Assembly: GCA_947683625.1 (NCBI GenBank) | Contig: CANTUR010000283.1 | Location: 13,525,001-13,589,000, forward strand | Direction: 5' to 3' | From: Mallotus nudiflorus | Lineage: Eukaryota; Streptophyta; Magnoliopsida; Malpighiales; Euphorbiaceae | Length of the DNA stretch: 64,000 bases | In this document: piece by piece, positions 1 through 9,688 of the stretch | How positions within the stretch are numbered: position 1 is the first letter of the stretch | Layout of the letters: each line of letters begins with the position of its first letter | Notes under the pieces: model-generated | Told to the model about the DNA's origin: nothing | The model's database searches: none | The model's input: the letters and a program-made list of their open reading frames with translations, nothing else | Position numbers and translations under genes: made by a program

Positions 1-82
1 GTTATTTCATTTATATTCATGCATCATTTATTTTTGTGAATGAATGTTTTATATTATTAATGATGAAGGATATCAATAGAAC

Positions 83-103
83 GTGCTACCTAGTGGGTAG
101 CAC
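83..103 (+). repeat. 8-bp perfect inverted repeat in LTR copy 1
   Basis: GTGCTACC and GGTAGCAC are separated by five bases. The same place in the solo LTR (4551-4569) has a different hairpin, CCTGGTG with CACCAGG. Confidence 0.7.
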
Positions 104-210
104 TAGGACCGAGTACGTATCGGTACGCCTATAGTATTTAGGCTATAATACTAACTTATTTGTGGATATTGATTTGATTATGATTATCGATATGTGAGAT
201 GTGGTTTGTG

Positions 211-315
211 GGTGTGATTGCTGGAGCTCGGTTGATCAAGTGTCTCGGGGCCAATCACACTGGCAGTCAGACTGCTGGAGCTCAGTTGACTTAGTATCTC
301 GGGGCCAGTCTACTG
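211..315 (+). repeat. Two tandem ~50-bp units with self-complementary arms
   Basis: Both units share the core GGAGCTCRGTTGA followed by TCTCGGGGCC. The arms of unit 1 are GTGTGATTG (212-220) and CAATCACAC (252-260), a perfect 9-bp match. The arms of unit 2 are CAGT-AGACTG (264-274, with one bulged base) and CAGTCT-ACTG (306-315). The arm sequences differ between units while pairing is kept. Confidence 0.7.
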
Positions 316-573
316 TCTAAATGGATTAAGTGGATATATTTGGAATAAGTGAGCCTATATGGCTAGAGTGTTGTTTAACACTATTTCTGAGGTTGCGATA
401 TTCTAGGGTTCTATGTGATCCTTCATAAACTGGGATTTTTCAATAAAATATATAAAAATGATTTTTCTGCATCTGTATGAATTTGCCTGTATATATACAT
501 ATTACATATATACCGTTGACTGTATGCATTATCATTTAGTGTGTATGTATATATATTATAGTAATTCACTCAA

Positions 574-632
574 TGAGGTCTGACTCCCCTCCGTTGACTA
601 TTTTTCAGGAGAGTCAACTTCTTCAGACCTCA
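574..632 (+). repeat. Nested hairpin near the LTR 3' end
   Basis: Outer arms TGAGGTCTGA (574-583) and TCAGACCTCA (623-632) pair perfectly over 10 bp. Inner arms GTTGACT (593-599) and AGTCAAC (612-618) pair perfectly over 7 bp. Related hairpins occur at the same place in the LTRs at 1309-1356, 4996-5050 and 16747-16785. Confidence 0.8.
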
Positions 633-977
633 GTAGCAGGTCGATACGCCGGATTTCTTCCGCCCCAGCTTCTTTATGTAAATTATCTACTTGAGTCTTA
701 TTTTATAATCTAGATACTGCAGTAGTTGTGAATTAAAGTATTGGATTTCATGTACTTATTTTAAAGAGGTTTTATATATATATGTGATGAGATTTGATTC
801 AAATCCAGTTGATGTAAAATGTTATTATTATATTTATGATTTTTATTTCCGCTGCATATTATATTGTTATTGTTGTTATTGCAAGCTTTATTTATTTTTA
901 GGCTTGCTACGGGTTTCGGATTCGAAAGAATTCCCGTTCCCTAGCGCCGGTCATGGCCCCTGTTTTGGGTCGTGACA

Positions 978-1704
978 TTTATAGTGAGAGAGTGATGTGA
1001 TTGCGGGAACTCAGTTGACTTAGTGTCTTGAGGCCAGTCTATTGTCCAAAAATTCAAAAGAGAAATATTTTGAAATTAAGTGAGTCTATTGGCTAGTGAT
1101 GTTTAGTGATTAAAGTTGCGAAATATTTTAGGGTTCTACTCCAATTTTTCACCCAAATTTTTTTTACATTTATTCTTATATAAAAGTGGATTTTTAGCAT
1201 CTATATGAAATGTATGTATATATAAATAAATATATATATTATTATACTGATGTTTGTGTATCTATGTATTTAAGTTGCATGCATATATATAATAGTAATT
1301 TACTCAGTGAGGTTTGCCCCTCAATATATTTTTTTAAATCTTCTACTTTAGACCTCCCTATTAGACTTATTTGTCGGACTATTTCCTTCCTGGCTGATTT
1401 ATGTAAATATTGAACCATTATTTTTATTGTATTTTAGTAAACACTGTAAAAGTAGTGCTTCTTATTTTAGTACTATTATTGTATTAGACAATTTTTTTGT
1501 ATTTGAATAATTGTATGAATATATTTTATTATGTTACGATAGGGATTTATTTTATATTAATTAAAGTTTTAATTTTGATGTATTTTTTTTGTATTATGTT
1601 TATATGTATTTTTATTTTGAGGTTTACTATAAATTTCAGATTCGTAAAAATTTCCGTTTCCATTTTTTAGTATCAGTCACGACTCTCCAGTTTAGATTGG
1701 TACA
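978..1704 (+). mobile_element. Diverged second LTR end, interrupted by copy 1
   Basis: From about 990 the sequence follows LTR copy 1 from its tandem-unit region onward: a GATTGCGGGAACTCAGTTGACTTAG core, GGGTTCTA near 1132, an ACTCAGTGAGG block near 1302, a GGTTTACTATAAATTTC block near 1621, and a degenerate terminus near 1704. The left part is missing because copy 1 ends exactly where this copy begins, which fits insertion of one LTR into another. Only one tandem unit remains, with the left arm of unit type 1 and the right arm of unit type 2, as expected after unit loss by recombination. Confidence 0.6.
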
Positions 1705-2183
1705 AAAGTTACCCAAAAAAAAAAATAGATGTTAAAAATGAGATCTTTTCAGTCTTCTCCAAAAAATTTCTATACTGTTATATTTCTTAAATTTTTTGCA
1801 ATTTAGTATGCACATGATTGTATCATTTTTTTTCAGCATGATTTAATACCTCCAATTTATTTATTTAAACAAACAAAGAAAATAAGGAAGGGGGGCAATG
1901 CCTAAGGGAAATGAAATGGCACAACATCACACAATTATGAATATAAATAAAACAAGAAAAATATGTGTGTTAGTTACTTATCCACCACAATATGATGTGT
2001 CGCATACTCAACTATTAATTTTATTTTAATTCTAAATATTTGATTGAAATATTTTAATTTGACTAACTATTTAGAATTCTGATGTTATTTTTATTTTAGT
2101 CAAAAACTCATATACGTATAATCACTTTAAGTATTATGTGAGAATTTTTTTGTTAATTTTAATCAAATTATATATTATACTAT
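1705..2183. other. AT-rich spacer, no gene seen
   Basis: I see no coding signal here. The last five bases (ACTAT, 2179-2183) are the left target-site duplication of the solo LTR that follows. Confidence 0.6.
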
Positions 2184-2513
2184 TGTAATACCCTATATAT
2201 TATTTAAATAAAAAGGGTATTTTTTTTATCAAATCATATTATTAATAATTACTTTTTTTTATCATATTATATTTTATGATTATTATTATTGTGATTATTA
2301 TTATTATTATTATTATTTTTATTACTATTAGTGCTATTTTAAACTATATTAAAGTCAATGACTATATGTGTGTCTATAAACAAATAAATATATACATGTG
2401 TGTGTACATGTGCATATAAATAGATATATGTATACATGCATATTTATAAATATATGTACATATGTATATTTATAGATATAGATGGAGGGTTTAATTATTA
2501 TATATGTATGTAA

Positions 2514-2518
<5 letters not shown>

Positions 2519-2572
<54 letters not shown>
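2519..2572. repeat. (TA)n microsatellite
   Basis: About 27 uninterrupted TA units inside the solo LTR. Open frames across it encode only alternating Ile-Tyr and are not genes. Confidence 0.95.
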
Positions 2573-2574
<2 letters not shown>

Positions 2575-2575
2575 C

Positions 2576-2930
2576 TTTAGAAGCCCGAGAAGGACCCTCA
2601 CCAGCATCCTCTTCCCGTCTGCCACCCATGCCCTCTCTTCCCTTCACTGTGTCGCCTTCCCCTTCGCCTGAGAACTCCATCGCCGCCGTGCGTTGAGCTT
2701 GCTGGAGTGTTGCAGTAGCTGCCTTCCTTCTTCCTCGTGAGGCAATACCTTCTTCTCCTCGCACAACAGCTCTGCAACCTCCCATCCTGCCCAGCTTTGA
2801 TCCTCTGTCCGTGCCATCTCCTTGTGGTGCCAAGCTGCCTTTGTCGTCCTCATTTCCGGTGGTGGTGGCACGTCCTCTTCTTCCTCCTCAAGCTGCCTTG
2901 CCGGACAGTGAGTGATGCTCACCCTATTTC
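2576..2930. other. GC-rich island inside the solo LTR
   Basis: A roughly 350-bp block rich in C and CT runs stands out in otherwise AT-rich DNA. Open frames exist on both strands, but they overlap one another, run into the TA microsatellite, and show no domain. It may be the promoter or leader portion of the LTR. Confidence 0.5.
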
Positions 2931-3580
2931 TTCCTTTTCTTTCCTTGATCTTGAATATTTTTGGTTGATTATCTAAAATAGGGTGTTGTTAGTGTAATGA
3001 GGAAGCTAATTGCTCATTTGGATTAATTTTTGGGAATTATTTGAATTTTTTCAGAATTTTTGCTTGAATTTTTGTCATTTTAATTGCTTGATTTTATTCT
3101 ATTCTTAAGAGTAATTAGTGATTAGGTTAATTATAGTAAAGTATTTTTGAGTTGTTAATTTTATTTAGGGTTTTAGAAATTTTTGGTGTTAATTAGAGAT
3201 TTATGTAAATATTAGGTATTTAATGGGTAATTATGCTGATTTCGAAAATTATGGTTAAAAATTATGGAATTTTAATAATTGAGGTTATTAGTGAATATTA
3301 TAAATTTTAGAACTCAAATTATAATTTTTGAGATTTTTATACTATTTTTATAATTATATTTGAGTTTATGCCAAATTTGATTTTTGGTTAAATAATAATT
3401 TTTGGGAGAAAATTTTTGGTTGATTAAATATTTTAATTATATTAGGGAGGTTTCTTTTGAGAAAATAAATTTTTGGCATGATTAAAGAATTTTAAGGAAT
3501 TATTCTAGTATTAAAAGCACATTATGTAAATTGTGTATTTTAGGGGGGTAAAAATGTAATTTTACACTAAGTATGATATA

Positions 3581-3586
<6 letters not shown>

Positions 3587-3657
<71 letters not shown>
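3587..3657. repeat. (TA)n microsatellite
   Basis: About 35 TA units inside the solo LTR, followed by a short TTAA run. Confidence 0.95.
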
Positions 3658-3661
<4 letters not shown>

Positions 3662-3762
3662 TAATTAATTAATTAGTTTATTAATATTTAAAGGGTTTAG
3701 ATAAATTTTATAAATTAATTGATATAATTTCCTAAGTAGTGTAAAATTTTAAATGTTCAATT

Positions 3763-3766
<4 letters not shown>

Positions 3767-3802
<36 letters not shown>
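3767..3802. repeat. (AT)n microsatellite
   Basis: About 18 AT units inside the solo LTR. Confidence 0.95.
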
Positions 3803-3809
<7 letters not shown>

Positions 3810-4629
3810 ATACAATACGAAGGTTTTAATTTGGATAATAACTATATTTATATTGTGGTGATGGAATACAAATTTAATTGTTAAATTTTGAATAATTGAG
3901 ATTTTATATAACTTTCATTTATTCTAGTATGTATGTATGTGAAATATATATGTGAGAAATAAATATTATTAATTCTCGATATTTTATTGAGTTGTGATCT
4001 TGGTCGGGGCAAATTGTAGTTTTGGGAGCCCGACTCGAGTGTGAATGGTTGTGTATATTGGAAGTGCATTTTCTATGCAGGTCTGGCTCTACCTTTGGTA
4101 GAGAGATGTCCATTTACAGAGAAGACTCTGTCGAAATTTCGGTAGATTTTCTCATAAAATGTGATACTCGTAAAATTCCTATCGTTAGTTAGGTTAAATC
4201 CTGTCTGTCAAGTCTCGTCCAATTTTCCTCGAGTCAGTCTGAAATTTTATTATTTTGTTGATTTCTGATTTCGATTCCTTAGTCATGTTTTAAAAGTCGA
4301 TTCATTATTTTTCTTTTAGAGCATATCGGAGCAGAAGCTGTGAGACCGAGGCAAATGCGTGGTCGTCAGCCTTCGCATTCATCCTGTAAGTCAATAGAAC
4401 GATCTGTGCGTGTGTTTATTTAAAGAATGCATGCGCTCGTATTTCTATTATGTTGATTATATGATTTATTTAATTTAATGCTATTATTTACGATTTAAAT
4501 GTATTTTATTCATTTAAAATCGATTTGAGAAATTTTGGTAGAACGGGCTACCTGGTGGGCTTCACCAGGACTATGTGCACATGGTAGAGATTGAGAGATG
4601 GATCCGATAAATTGTATGATTGATGAATG

Positions 4630-4830
4630 TTAAACTGGGACGGGTGCCTCGGTAGAAGCCTTTGCTCTCGGGGACCGCCAATGATTGGAAAGTCAATAAT
4701 GGACTGGGATGGGTGCCTCGGTTGATGCCTTAGCTCTCGGGGACCGCCAGTACCATTTATTTGGATTAAGTGAATGACTACGGCTTGGTGCCTCGGTTGA
4801 TGCCTTTGCTCTCGGAAACTGGTAGTCTAG
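4630..4830 (+). repeat. Three tandem ~75-bp units in the solo LTR
   Basis: Each unit has the core GGTGCCTCGGT, then GCCT and GCTCTCGG. Unit 2 is bounded by GG-ACTGG (4701-4707) and CCAGT-CC (4747-4754, one bulged base). Unit 3 is bounded by GACTAC (4776-4781) and GTAGTC (4822-4827). The arms of unit 1 pair only weakly. These are the same kind of units as at 211-315 and 16245-16500, with different arm sequences. Confidence 0.7.
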
Positions 4831-4995
4831 TTGGAATAAGTGGGCCCGGTTGGCCATTTAGATTTTGGGTTAGGGTTCTACCGAGATTTTTTTTCAAAAG
4901 CTATACTTATATATTATAAATTATTTTCACTATAAACATATATAGTTTTCAAAAAGGCTTTCAAACCGTACAACTCTTTTTATTGACTTACTCAG

Positions 4996-5050
4996 TGAGG
5001 TCTGATTCCCCTCAATTTATTTTTTCCAGGAGCTTGGAATTTTGACCTCA
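4996..5050 (+). repeat. Conserved LTR 3' hairpin (solo LTR copy)
   Basis: Outer arms TGAGGTC (4996-5002) and GACCTCA (5044-5050). Inner arms ATTCC (5005-5009) and GGAAT (5036-5040). The inner arms differ in sequence from those at 593-618 but still pair. Confidence 0.75.
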
Positions 5051-5448
5051 GACTACCTCCATGCCGGGTTTCTTCTTCACCGGCTATTTTATGTAGGTCG
5101 TTGTAAGCTGTACTGTGTGTTAATCTAGGTTGCTGCAGTAGTATATGTTCTAAGTATGTGTATGGTTTAAACATAATTATGTAATTCATTTGTGTAAACC
5201 ACGCTTATGTATAAGATTCAATTTGATTTATAATATGAGATGTTGAAACACATTATTATTTAAACAGTTGAAATTTTGTAATTTGAGAAAAATCAGTTTG
5301 ATAATGTGTTCTATTTTCAAATAAAGTTTAAAATATGAATGATTTTATTTTTCTTTTCCTTTAGGCTTACTACGGGTTTCGGGGGCTTTATGCCTACCCA
5401 TTCCCTAGTGCCGGTCATGTGCCATCGGGTTCGGGTCGTGACAACTAT

Positions 5449-5661
5449 AATTTAAATAATTGAATAAATTAGAATAATTGTATTAAATTTTAAAAAATAA
5501 AACAAACTAATTGTGTTCAAACTGTAAATAATATACATATTTAAAATAAATTAATTAAATAATTTTAATAAATTAAAACTACAATTTAATTAAATATAAA
5601 AATGAGAACTTAAAAATTATTACAATAATTTTATTTTTTTATTAAAAGTACATATATGTTT

Positions 5662-5709
<48 letters not shown>

Positions 5710-6224
5710 TAAAAAATTAGAAAATAGTTGAGACAAGGGATGTTTTAGTTAGAATAAAAGACATAATTTTTCGATGAAAAGGAAGACTAATATTTTAGAT
5801 ATAATCAATTTAGGATGTTTTACATAGAATTTAACATATGTATTTTAAAATAAAATTTTTTATATTTTTATAGAAAAATATTGTAAATTTTAATAGCTCA
5901 ACACATAAATCTTTATGAATTAATACTGAATTGTGAATAAAGACACTTATCAAAATTTTAATTTAATGACTAAAGAGCTAAATTAATATATAAATTTCTA
6001 ACATAACGTAAATGTTGTAATTTCTTACACTAACAGTTTGGAAATTTTTTTTGCTTTTGTATATTTTATAATTTGGCTTTACGGGAGAAGATAGATTGAA
6101 AATGTCACAATTGTTTAATTAACATAAAGATAAAGAGAGAAAACAGGTTCCATTTTCATAAGTCAATTGCATCTCTAATTGAATTTCAAGAAATTGCTGA
6201 ATTTGAGTTTACAAGAAAAGAAAG
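5449..6224. other. AT-rich upstream region of the BURP gene
   Basis: This holds an (AAT)n run at about 5663-5707 and otherwise AT-rich DNA without coding signal. A TATA-like stretch (TATATTTTATAA) lies near 6059-6070, about 155 bp upstream of the proposed start codon. It could be the core promoter, but such strings are common in this composition. Confidence 0.4.
5663..5707. repeat. (AAT)n microsatellite
   Basis: About 15 AAT units upstream of the BURP gene. Confidence 0.9.
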
Positions 6225-7259
6225 ATGAGTAGTGCACATTTTGCAAGGAAGACATTCCTCCTCCATCTTCTTCTCCTTCTTGTAATATAATTATAGCTCT
6301 GCACACTGCAATTGCCAATATATAGCATGCTACAATTATACATGCATTATAGATCATTCCTGAATTATTATTATTAACTCTTTATCTTATGTTGAATAAT
6401 TAGCAGTGCATCCATGGAAGTCGAGGAGCCAGGGAGATGAGCAACAGCAATGTTTTGAGACTTCACAGCATGGATAGTGCTGCGGGTAACAAGGAGGAAA
6501 ATGTTGTCCAAGGTCATGCTGTTCATGTTCAAGCCAATCCATCATCTTCCCATACGGATCATATAGATCCTTCAATGATGGTGTTTTTCACGTTGAATGA
6601 TCTTAAAGTAGGCAAAAGAATGCCCATTTTTTTTTCCAATGAAGTATTCTTCAACTTCTCCATTATTGCCTAGAGATGAAGCAAAATCCATCCCTTTTTC
6701 GTCTGAACAACTCCCACATCTCCTTCAGCTCTTCTCTTTCTCTGAAGGTTCTCCTGAAGCCAAAGCCATGGAAAGTACACTCAGAGAATGTGAGCTAAAA
6801 CCCATTAAAGGCGAAACAAAACACTGTGCTACTTCTTTAGAATCCATGCTTGATTACGTACGAGAAACCTTCGGGTTAGAGACCCCATTCGAAGTTTTAT
6901 CCACTACTCATTTGCAAAAATCAAGCACCCTTTTAGACAATTATACCATCTTGCAAGAACCAAAGGAGATACCGGTCCCAAAGATGGTAGCATGTCACAC
7001 CATGCCATATCCTTATACAGTATTCTATTGCCATAGCCAGAAAACAGAGAACAAGATGTTTTTAGTTTCACTAGCAGGTGATAACGGAGGAAGAGTGGTT
7101 GCTGTTACTGTTTGCCATATGGATACTTCTCAATGGAGTCGTAATCATGCATCGTTTCTTGTGCTTGGGATTGAACCAGGATCATCCCATGTCTGCCATT
7201 TCTTCCGAGGAGGCAATTTAGTGTATGTTCCTACAGTGCCTGATGTGGTCCATGAATGA
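6225..7259 (+). CDS. BURP-domain protein gene (BNM2/USP/RD22-like), two exons, one frameshift
   Basis: BURP proteins are plant-specific secreted or cell-wall proteins. The proposed exon 1 (6225-6281) encodes 19 residues with a Leu-rich hydrophobic run typical of a signal peptide. A GT-AG intron of 122 bp (6282-6403) follows in phase 0. Exon 2 (6404-7259) begins QCIHGSRGAR and carries the BURP domain. The domain opens with VFFTLNDLKVGKRMPIFF and closes with four CH pairs spaced CH-X10-CH-X26-CH-X25-CH, the family signature. Total length would be about 303 residues, normal for the family. At the T run 6627-6635 the frame shifts: nine Ts break the frame, eight would join the N-terminal block to the rest. 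The break may be a homopolymer sequencing error or a real null allele. It is the only host gene recognised here; its function beyond family membership is unknown. Confidence 0.88.
6282..6403 (+). other. Intron of the BURP gene
   Basis: The donor is CTT|GTAATA and the acceptor AATTAG|CAG. The intron is AT-rich, 122 bp long, and lies between codons (phase 0). It is predicted from reading frame and splice-site form; without transcript data an alternative first exon cannot be excluded. Confidence 0.7.
6627..6635 (+). other. T9 run causing the frameshift in the BURP gene
   Basis: The upstream frame reads the BURP N-terminal motif into the T run and hits TAG at 6671-6673. The downstream frame, displaced by one base, encodes the rest of the domain from here on. 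Removing one T restores continuity. Confidence 0.85.
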
Positions 7260-7361
7260 TATTATATCTAAGTCTTCATTTGCTACATCTGTCTACTTCA
7301 GTAATGTACTAATTTTGTGATGATGTACCAACATTAATGTTAAATTATCTAGTTTGTTGCC

Positions 7362-7367
7362 AATAAA
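7362..7367 (+). promoter_or_regulatory. Candidate polyadenylation signal of the BURP gene
   Basis: AATAAA lies about 100 bp after the BURP stop codon, a normal distance for a plant 3' UTR. Confidence 0.5.
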
Positions 7368-8074
7368 TGTAGACAGATTAATGCTGCTGCTTTTGGATTG
7401 TATTTTTGTACCTATTTTCTTTTTGTGAAACGTGTTTATCTTTGAAATTGAAAGAAAATGGAATTGTAATATTTTAGGCTTTTCAAGCACAAGAATTTTT
7501 TGAAACTAGATATCATTTTGATAAATTATTGGGTTAAATAATTTTTTTTTATTCTTGAAACCAACATCACTATATACATTGATACATGTAGGTCTTTCAA
7601 GAAGGATGAATGTCCATCTGATGGTATTTTCTTTTTGAGAACACCATAATGGTAGACTGATAAATCATATATTTACTCAAAATCAGTAGAAATTAATGGA
7701 GGATTTCTCTTCCAGCTCTTTTGCTTTGAATCAGATTGCAGACAACAACAGGCAGATGCTCAAGTTATATATGCAAATCAGAGATACAAACATTAAAAAG
7801 CTTGCAACATTTCTAAGCTAATAATCTCAAATTGCACTTAACAGAAAGGCACTGCAATATTTATAAACCTAGACTGTAATAAATAAATAAATAAATAGAT
7901 GAAAATAAATAGAATAAGTTCATGTCTTTGAATTGTACAGTATGCTTCATTTTTATTTTTTAAATTTTGACTTGATATCTTTAAATTAAATTGGAATGAT
8001 ACTTTTTATTAATAAATGAATGCTATATGCCAAAAGTTAAATAGTACAGTGATATAACTCTTTTTAAAACATGT
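7368..8074. other. Intergenic DNA, no gene seen
   Basis: AT-rich sequence downstream of the BURP gene, with a short AATA run near 7880. No coding or structural signal was found. Confidence 0.5.
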
Positions 8075-8285
8075 TAAAGAATTATTACTCTATTCTCACA
8101 AATGGAACTCCTAATTCTTTCAATCCTACCAGAGGACTGAGACAAGGGGATCCCTGTCTCTTATCTCTTTCTTCTATGTGTTGAAGGATTTTCAAGTCTT
8201 CTTAGAAAAGCTGAACTGAATAATTCTCTTCATGGCTATAATATTTGTAAAAGAGCCCCTTCGGTGCCTCATATCAGTATTCAAG
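8075..8285 (+). mobile_element. LINE (non-LTR) reverse transcriptase fragment
   Basis: Translation gives NGTPNSFNPTRGLRQGDP. After a one-base frameshift it continues with YLFLLCVEGFSSLLRKAEL and then a block resembling HGYNICKRAPSVPH. GLRQGDPLSPYLF is the hallmark of plant L1-type LINE reverse transcriptases, just before the catalytic block. The fragment is about 70 codons long and stops before the YADD-type motif, so it is a dead 5'- and 3'-truncated relic. Flanking AT-rich DNA shows no ends. Confidence 0.8.
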
Positions 8286-8414
8286 TGCAAAATTCGATTC
8301 CAATACAATAAAGCTTATGGAAAAGTCCTAATTCATATGGAAAATGATAATCTACTTTAATAAGGAAAACTAGTTTTACAAGAATAAGAATTATTAACGA
8401 TAACGATATATAGA

Positions 8415-8416
<2 letters not shown>

Positions 8417-8467
<51 letters not shown>
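8417..8467. repeat. (AT)n microsatellite
   Basis: About 25 AT units. Confidence 0.95.
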
Positions 8468-8471
<4 letters not shown>

Positions 8472-9688
8472 ACAATAGAATTATTTGGGTGCGTTTCTAG
8501 ATTTCTATAATCCAACATTTCACCTAAAAAAAATATCAATATTCAAATAGAATCTGAAATCTCATAATAACTTCGGATTCCCCACTTTCAATGACAACAA
8601 TATATGGCGCTGACGACTCTTGACCAATACTTAATCATTCAAATAATGACTGTATAATAATTACTTGATTATTTTGGAGACAAAGATCAACGTTCAGATG
8701 TTTTGTATGATTAAATTATGTACTAAACGATAATATGAGAGAAAGAAGCCAATCTATCATATTATGTACTCAACGTTCAGATGTTTTGTATGATTATATT
8801 ATCATATAATTTTTTTTGTCATCTTCTTAATTATTGTAATATTTCATTCAATTTGTATTTTTGAAATATTTTCATCAATTGATCAAATCCCTTATTTATT
8901 AATCCAAAATTTTAAGGGTCGTCTCTCTAAAAAAAAAAAAGGTAAAAATGAGAATTTGATAAGTGATTCTAATTTATAGTGTTTATTTGATTAAAATTTT
9001 ACATGGCAATGCAAATGGATTCTCCATCAATGCAAATCATTCATTCCCCTTATCAAATTAAGAATGGATTCTCATTTCCATAAAAATCAAGTCAAATTAA
9101 TTATAAATTGGTCAAATATTAAAATATTATAATAAATTATTAAAATTTGTGAAATAAAAAAATGTTTTTTTGAAGAAAAAAATAGAATATATAAATTAAT
9201 AAAAATAATTATTTAATATATTTTCATATATAAATAATATTAGTGTAGATTCCAATTCCAATTTTCTTATAAATCATATAATTTGTTAAAATTTTCATTT
9301 TATTTTTTATTCTCTTTCATTATGATTCTTTCCAAAATATGAACTAAAATGAGAATAGAGCATCCTCATCAATTAAGATAGCATTGTATATATATATATA
9401 TAGTAAACATTATTTATATTATAAATAATTTTTATTTTTAAATAGATTGAAATCATCATATAATATAAAATACAGTTAATAAATTAAAAGTAATTTTTTT
9501 TTATCAAAAGGACTAGATAGTATGAGAAAAAACGATAAATAAATTGTAAATTATATAATCAACATAAAATAAAAGGAGATACATTGTCAAATTAATCCTT
9601 AGAAGTAAATATAAACATGAATATTTAATTAATTAAAACTAATTAAGTTAAAGATAATTAATAAAAGAAAAAAATTATTATTTATATT
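8468..9688. other. AT-rich DNA, no gene seen
   Basis: Very AT-rich. A weak inverted repeat (ATGAGAAT near 8948 and ATTCTCAT near 9074) might belong to a MITE, but clear ends and a target duplication were not seen. Confidence 0.4.

Larger units (their letters stand above)
1..977 (+). mobile_element. 3' part of a long Ty3/gypsy-type LTR (copy 1)
   Basis: The stretch ends in GGGTCGTGACA, the same terminus as the complete solo LTR at 2184-5443. It shares that LTR's order of landmarks: a GCTACC block near 86, short tandem units at 211-315, a TAGGGTTCTA block near 402, a TGAGGTCTGA hairpin at 574-632, and a CTACGGGTTTCGG block near 907. The LTR 5' end lies outside the window. No primer binding site follows, because the next base enters a second diverged LTR of the same kind. 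A small open frame at 784-975 is part of the LTR and has no protein features. Confidence 0.75.
2184..5443 (+). mobile_element. Complete solo LTR, 3.26 kb, with 5-bp target duplication
   Basis: The segment begins TGTAATACCC and ends GGGTCGTGACA, so it has TG/CA termini. It is flanked by the perfect direct repeat ACTAT at 2179-2183 and 5444-5448, the 5-bp duplication expected of an LTR retrotransposon insertion. No primer binding site, gag or pol adjoins it, so it is a solo LTR left by LTR-LTR recombination. Inside are three (TA)n tracts, a GC-rich island at 2576-2930, three tandem units at 4630-4830 and the conserved 3' hairpin at 4996-5050. The terminal layout matches the LTR of the element at 14778, suggesting a Tekay/Del-like chromovirus, though no coding part of this copy survives to prove the lineage. 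Confidence 0.88.

Noticed and set aside
784..975. 63-codon open frame
   Set aside because: Falls within the LTR 3' end, Tyr/Cys-rich by composition, no family feature.
2498..2922. Open frames on both strands over the GC-rich block and TA repeat
   Set aside because: They overlap, include Ile-Tyr runs from the microsatellite, lie inside a solo LTR and show no domain.
8944..9084. Weak inverted repeat that could be MITE ends
   Set aside because: Only about 8-10 matching bases in very AT-rich DNA, with no target duplication.
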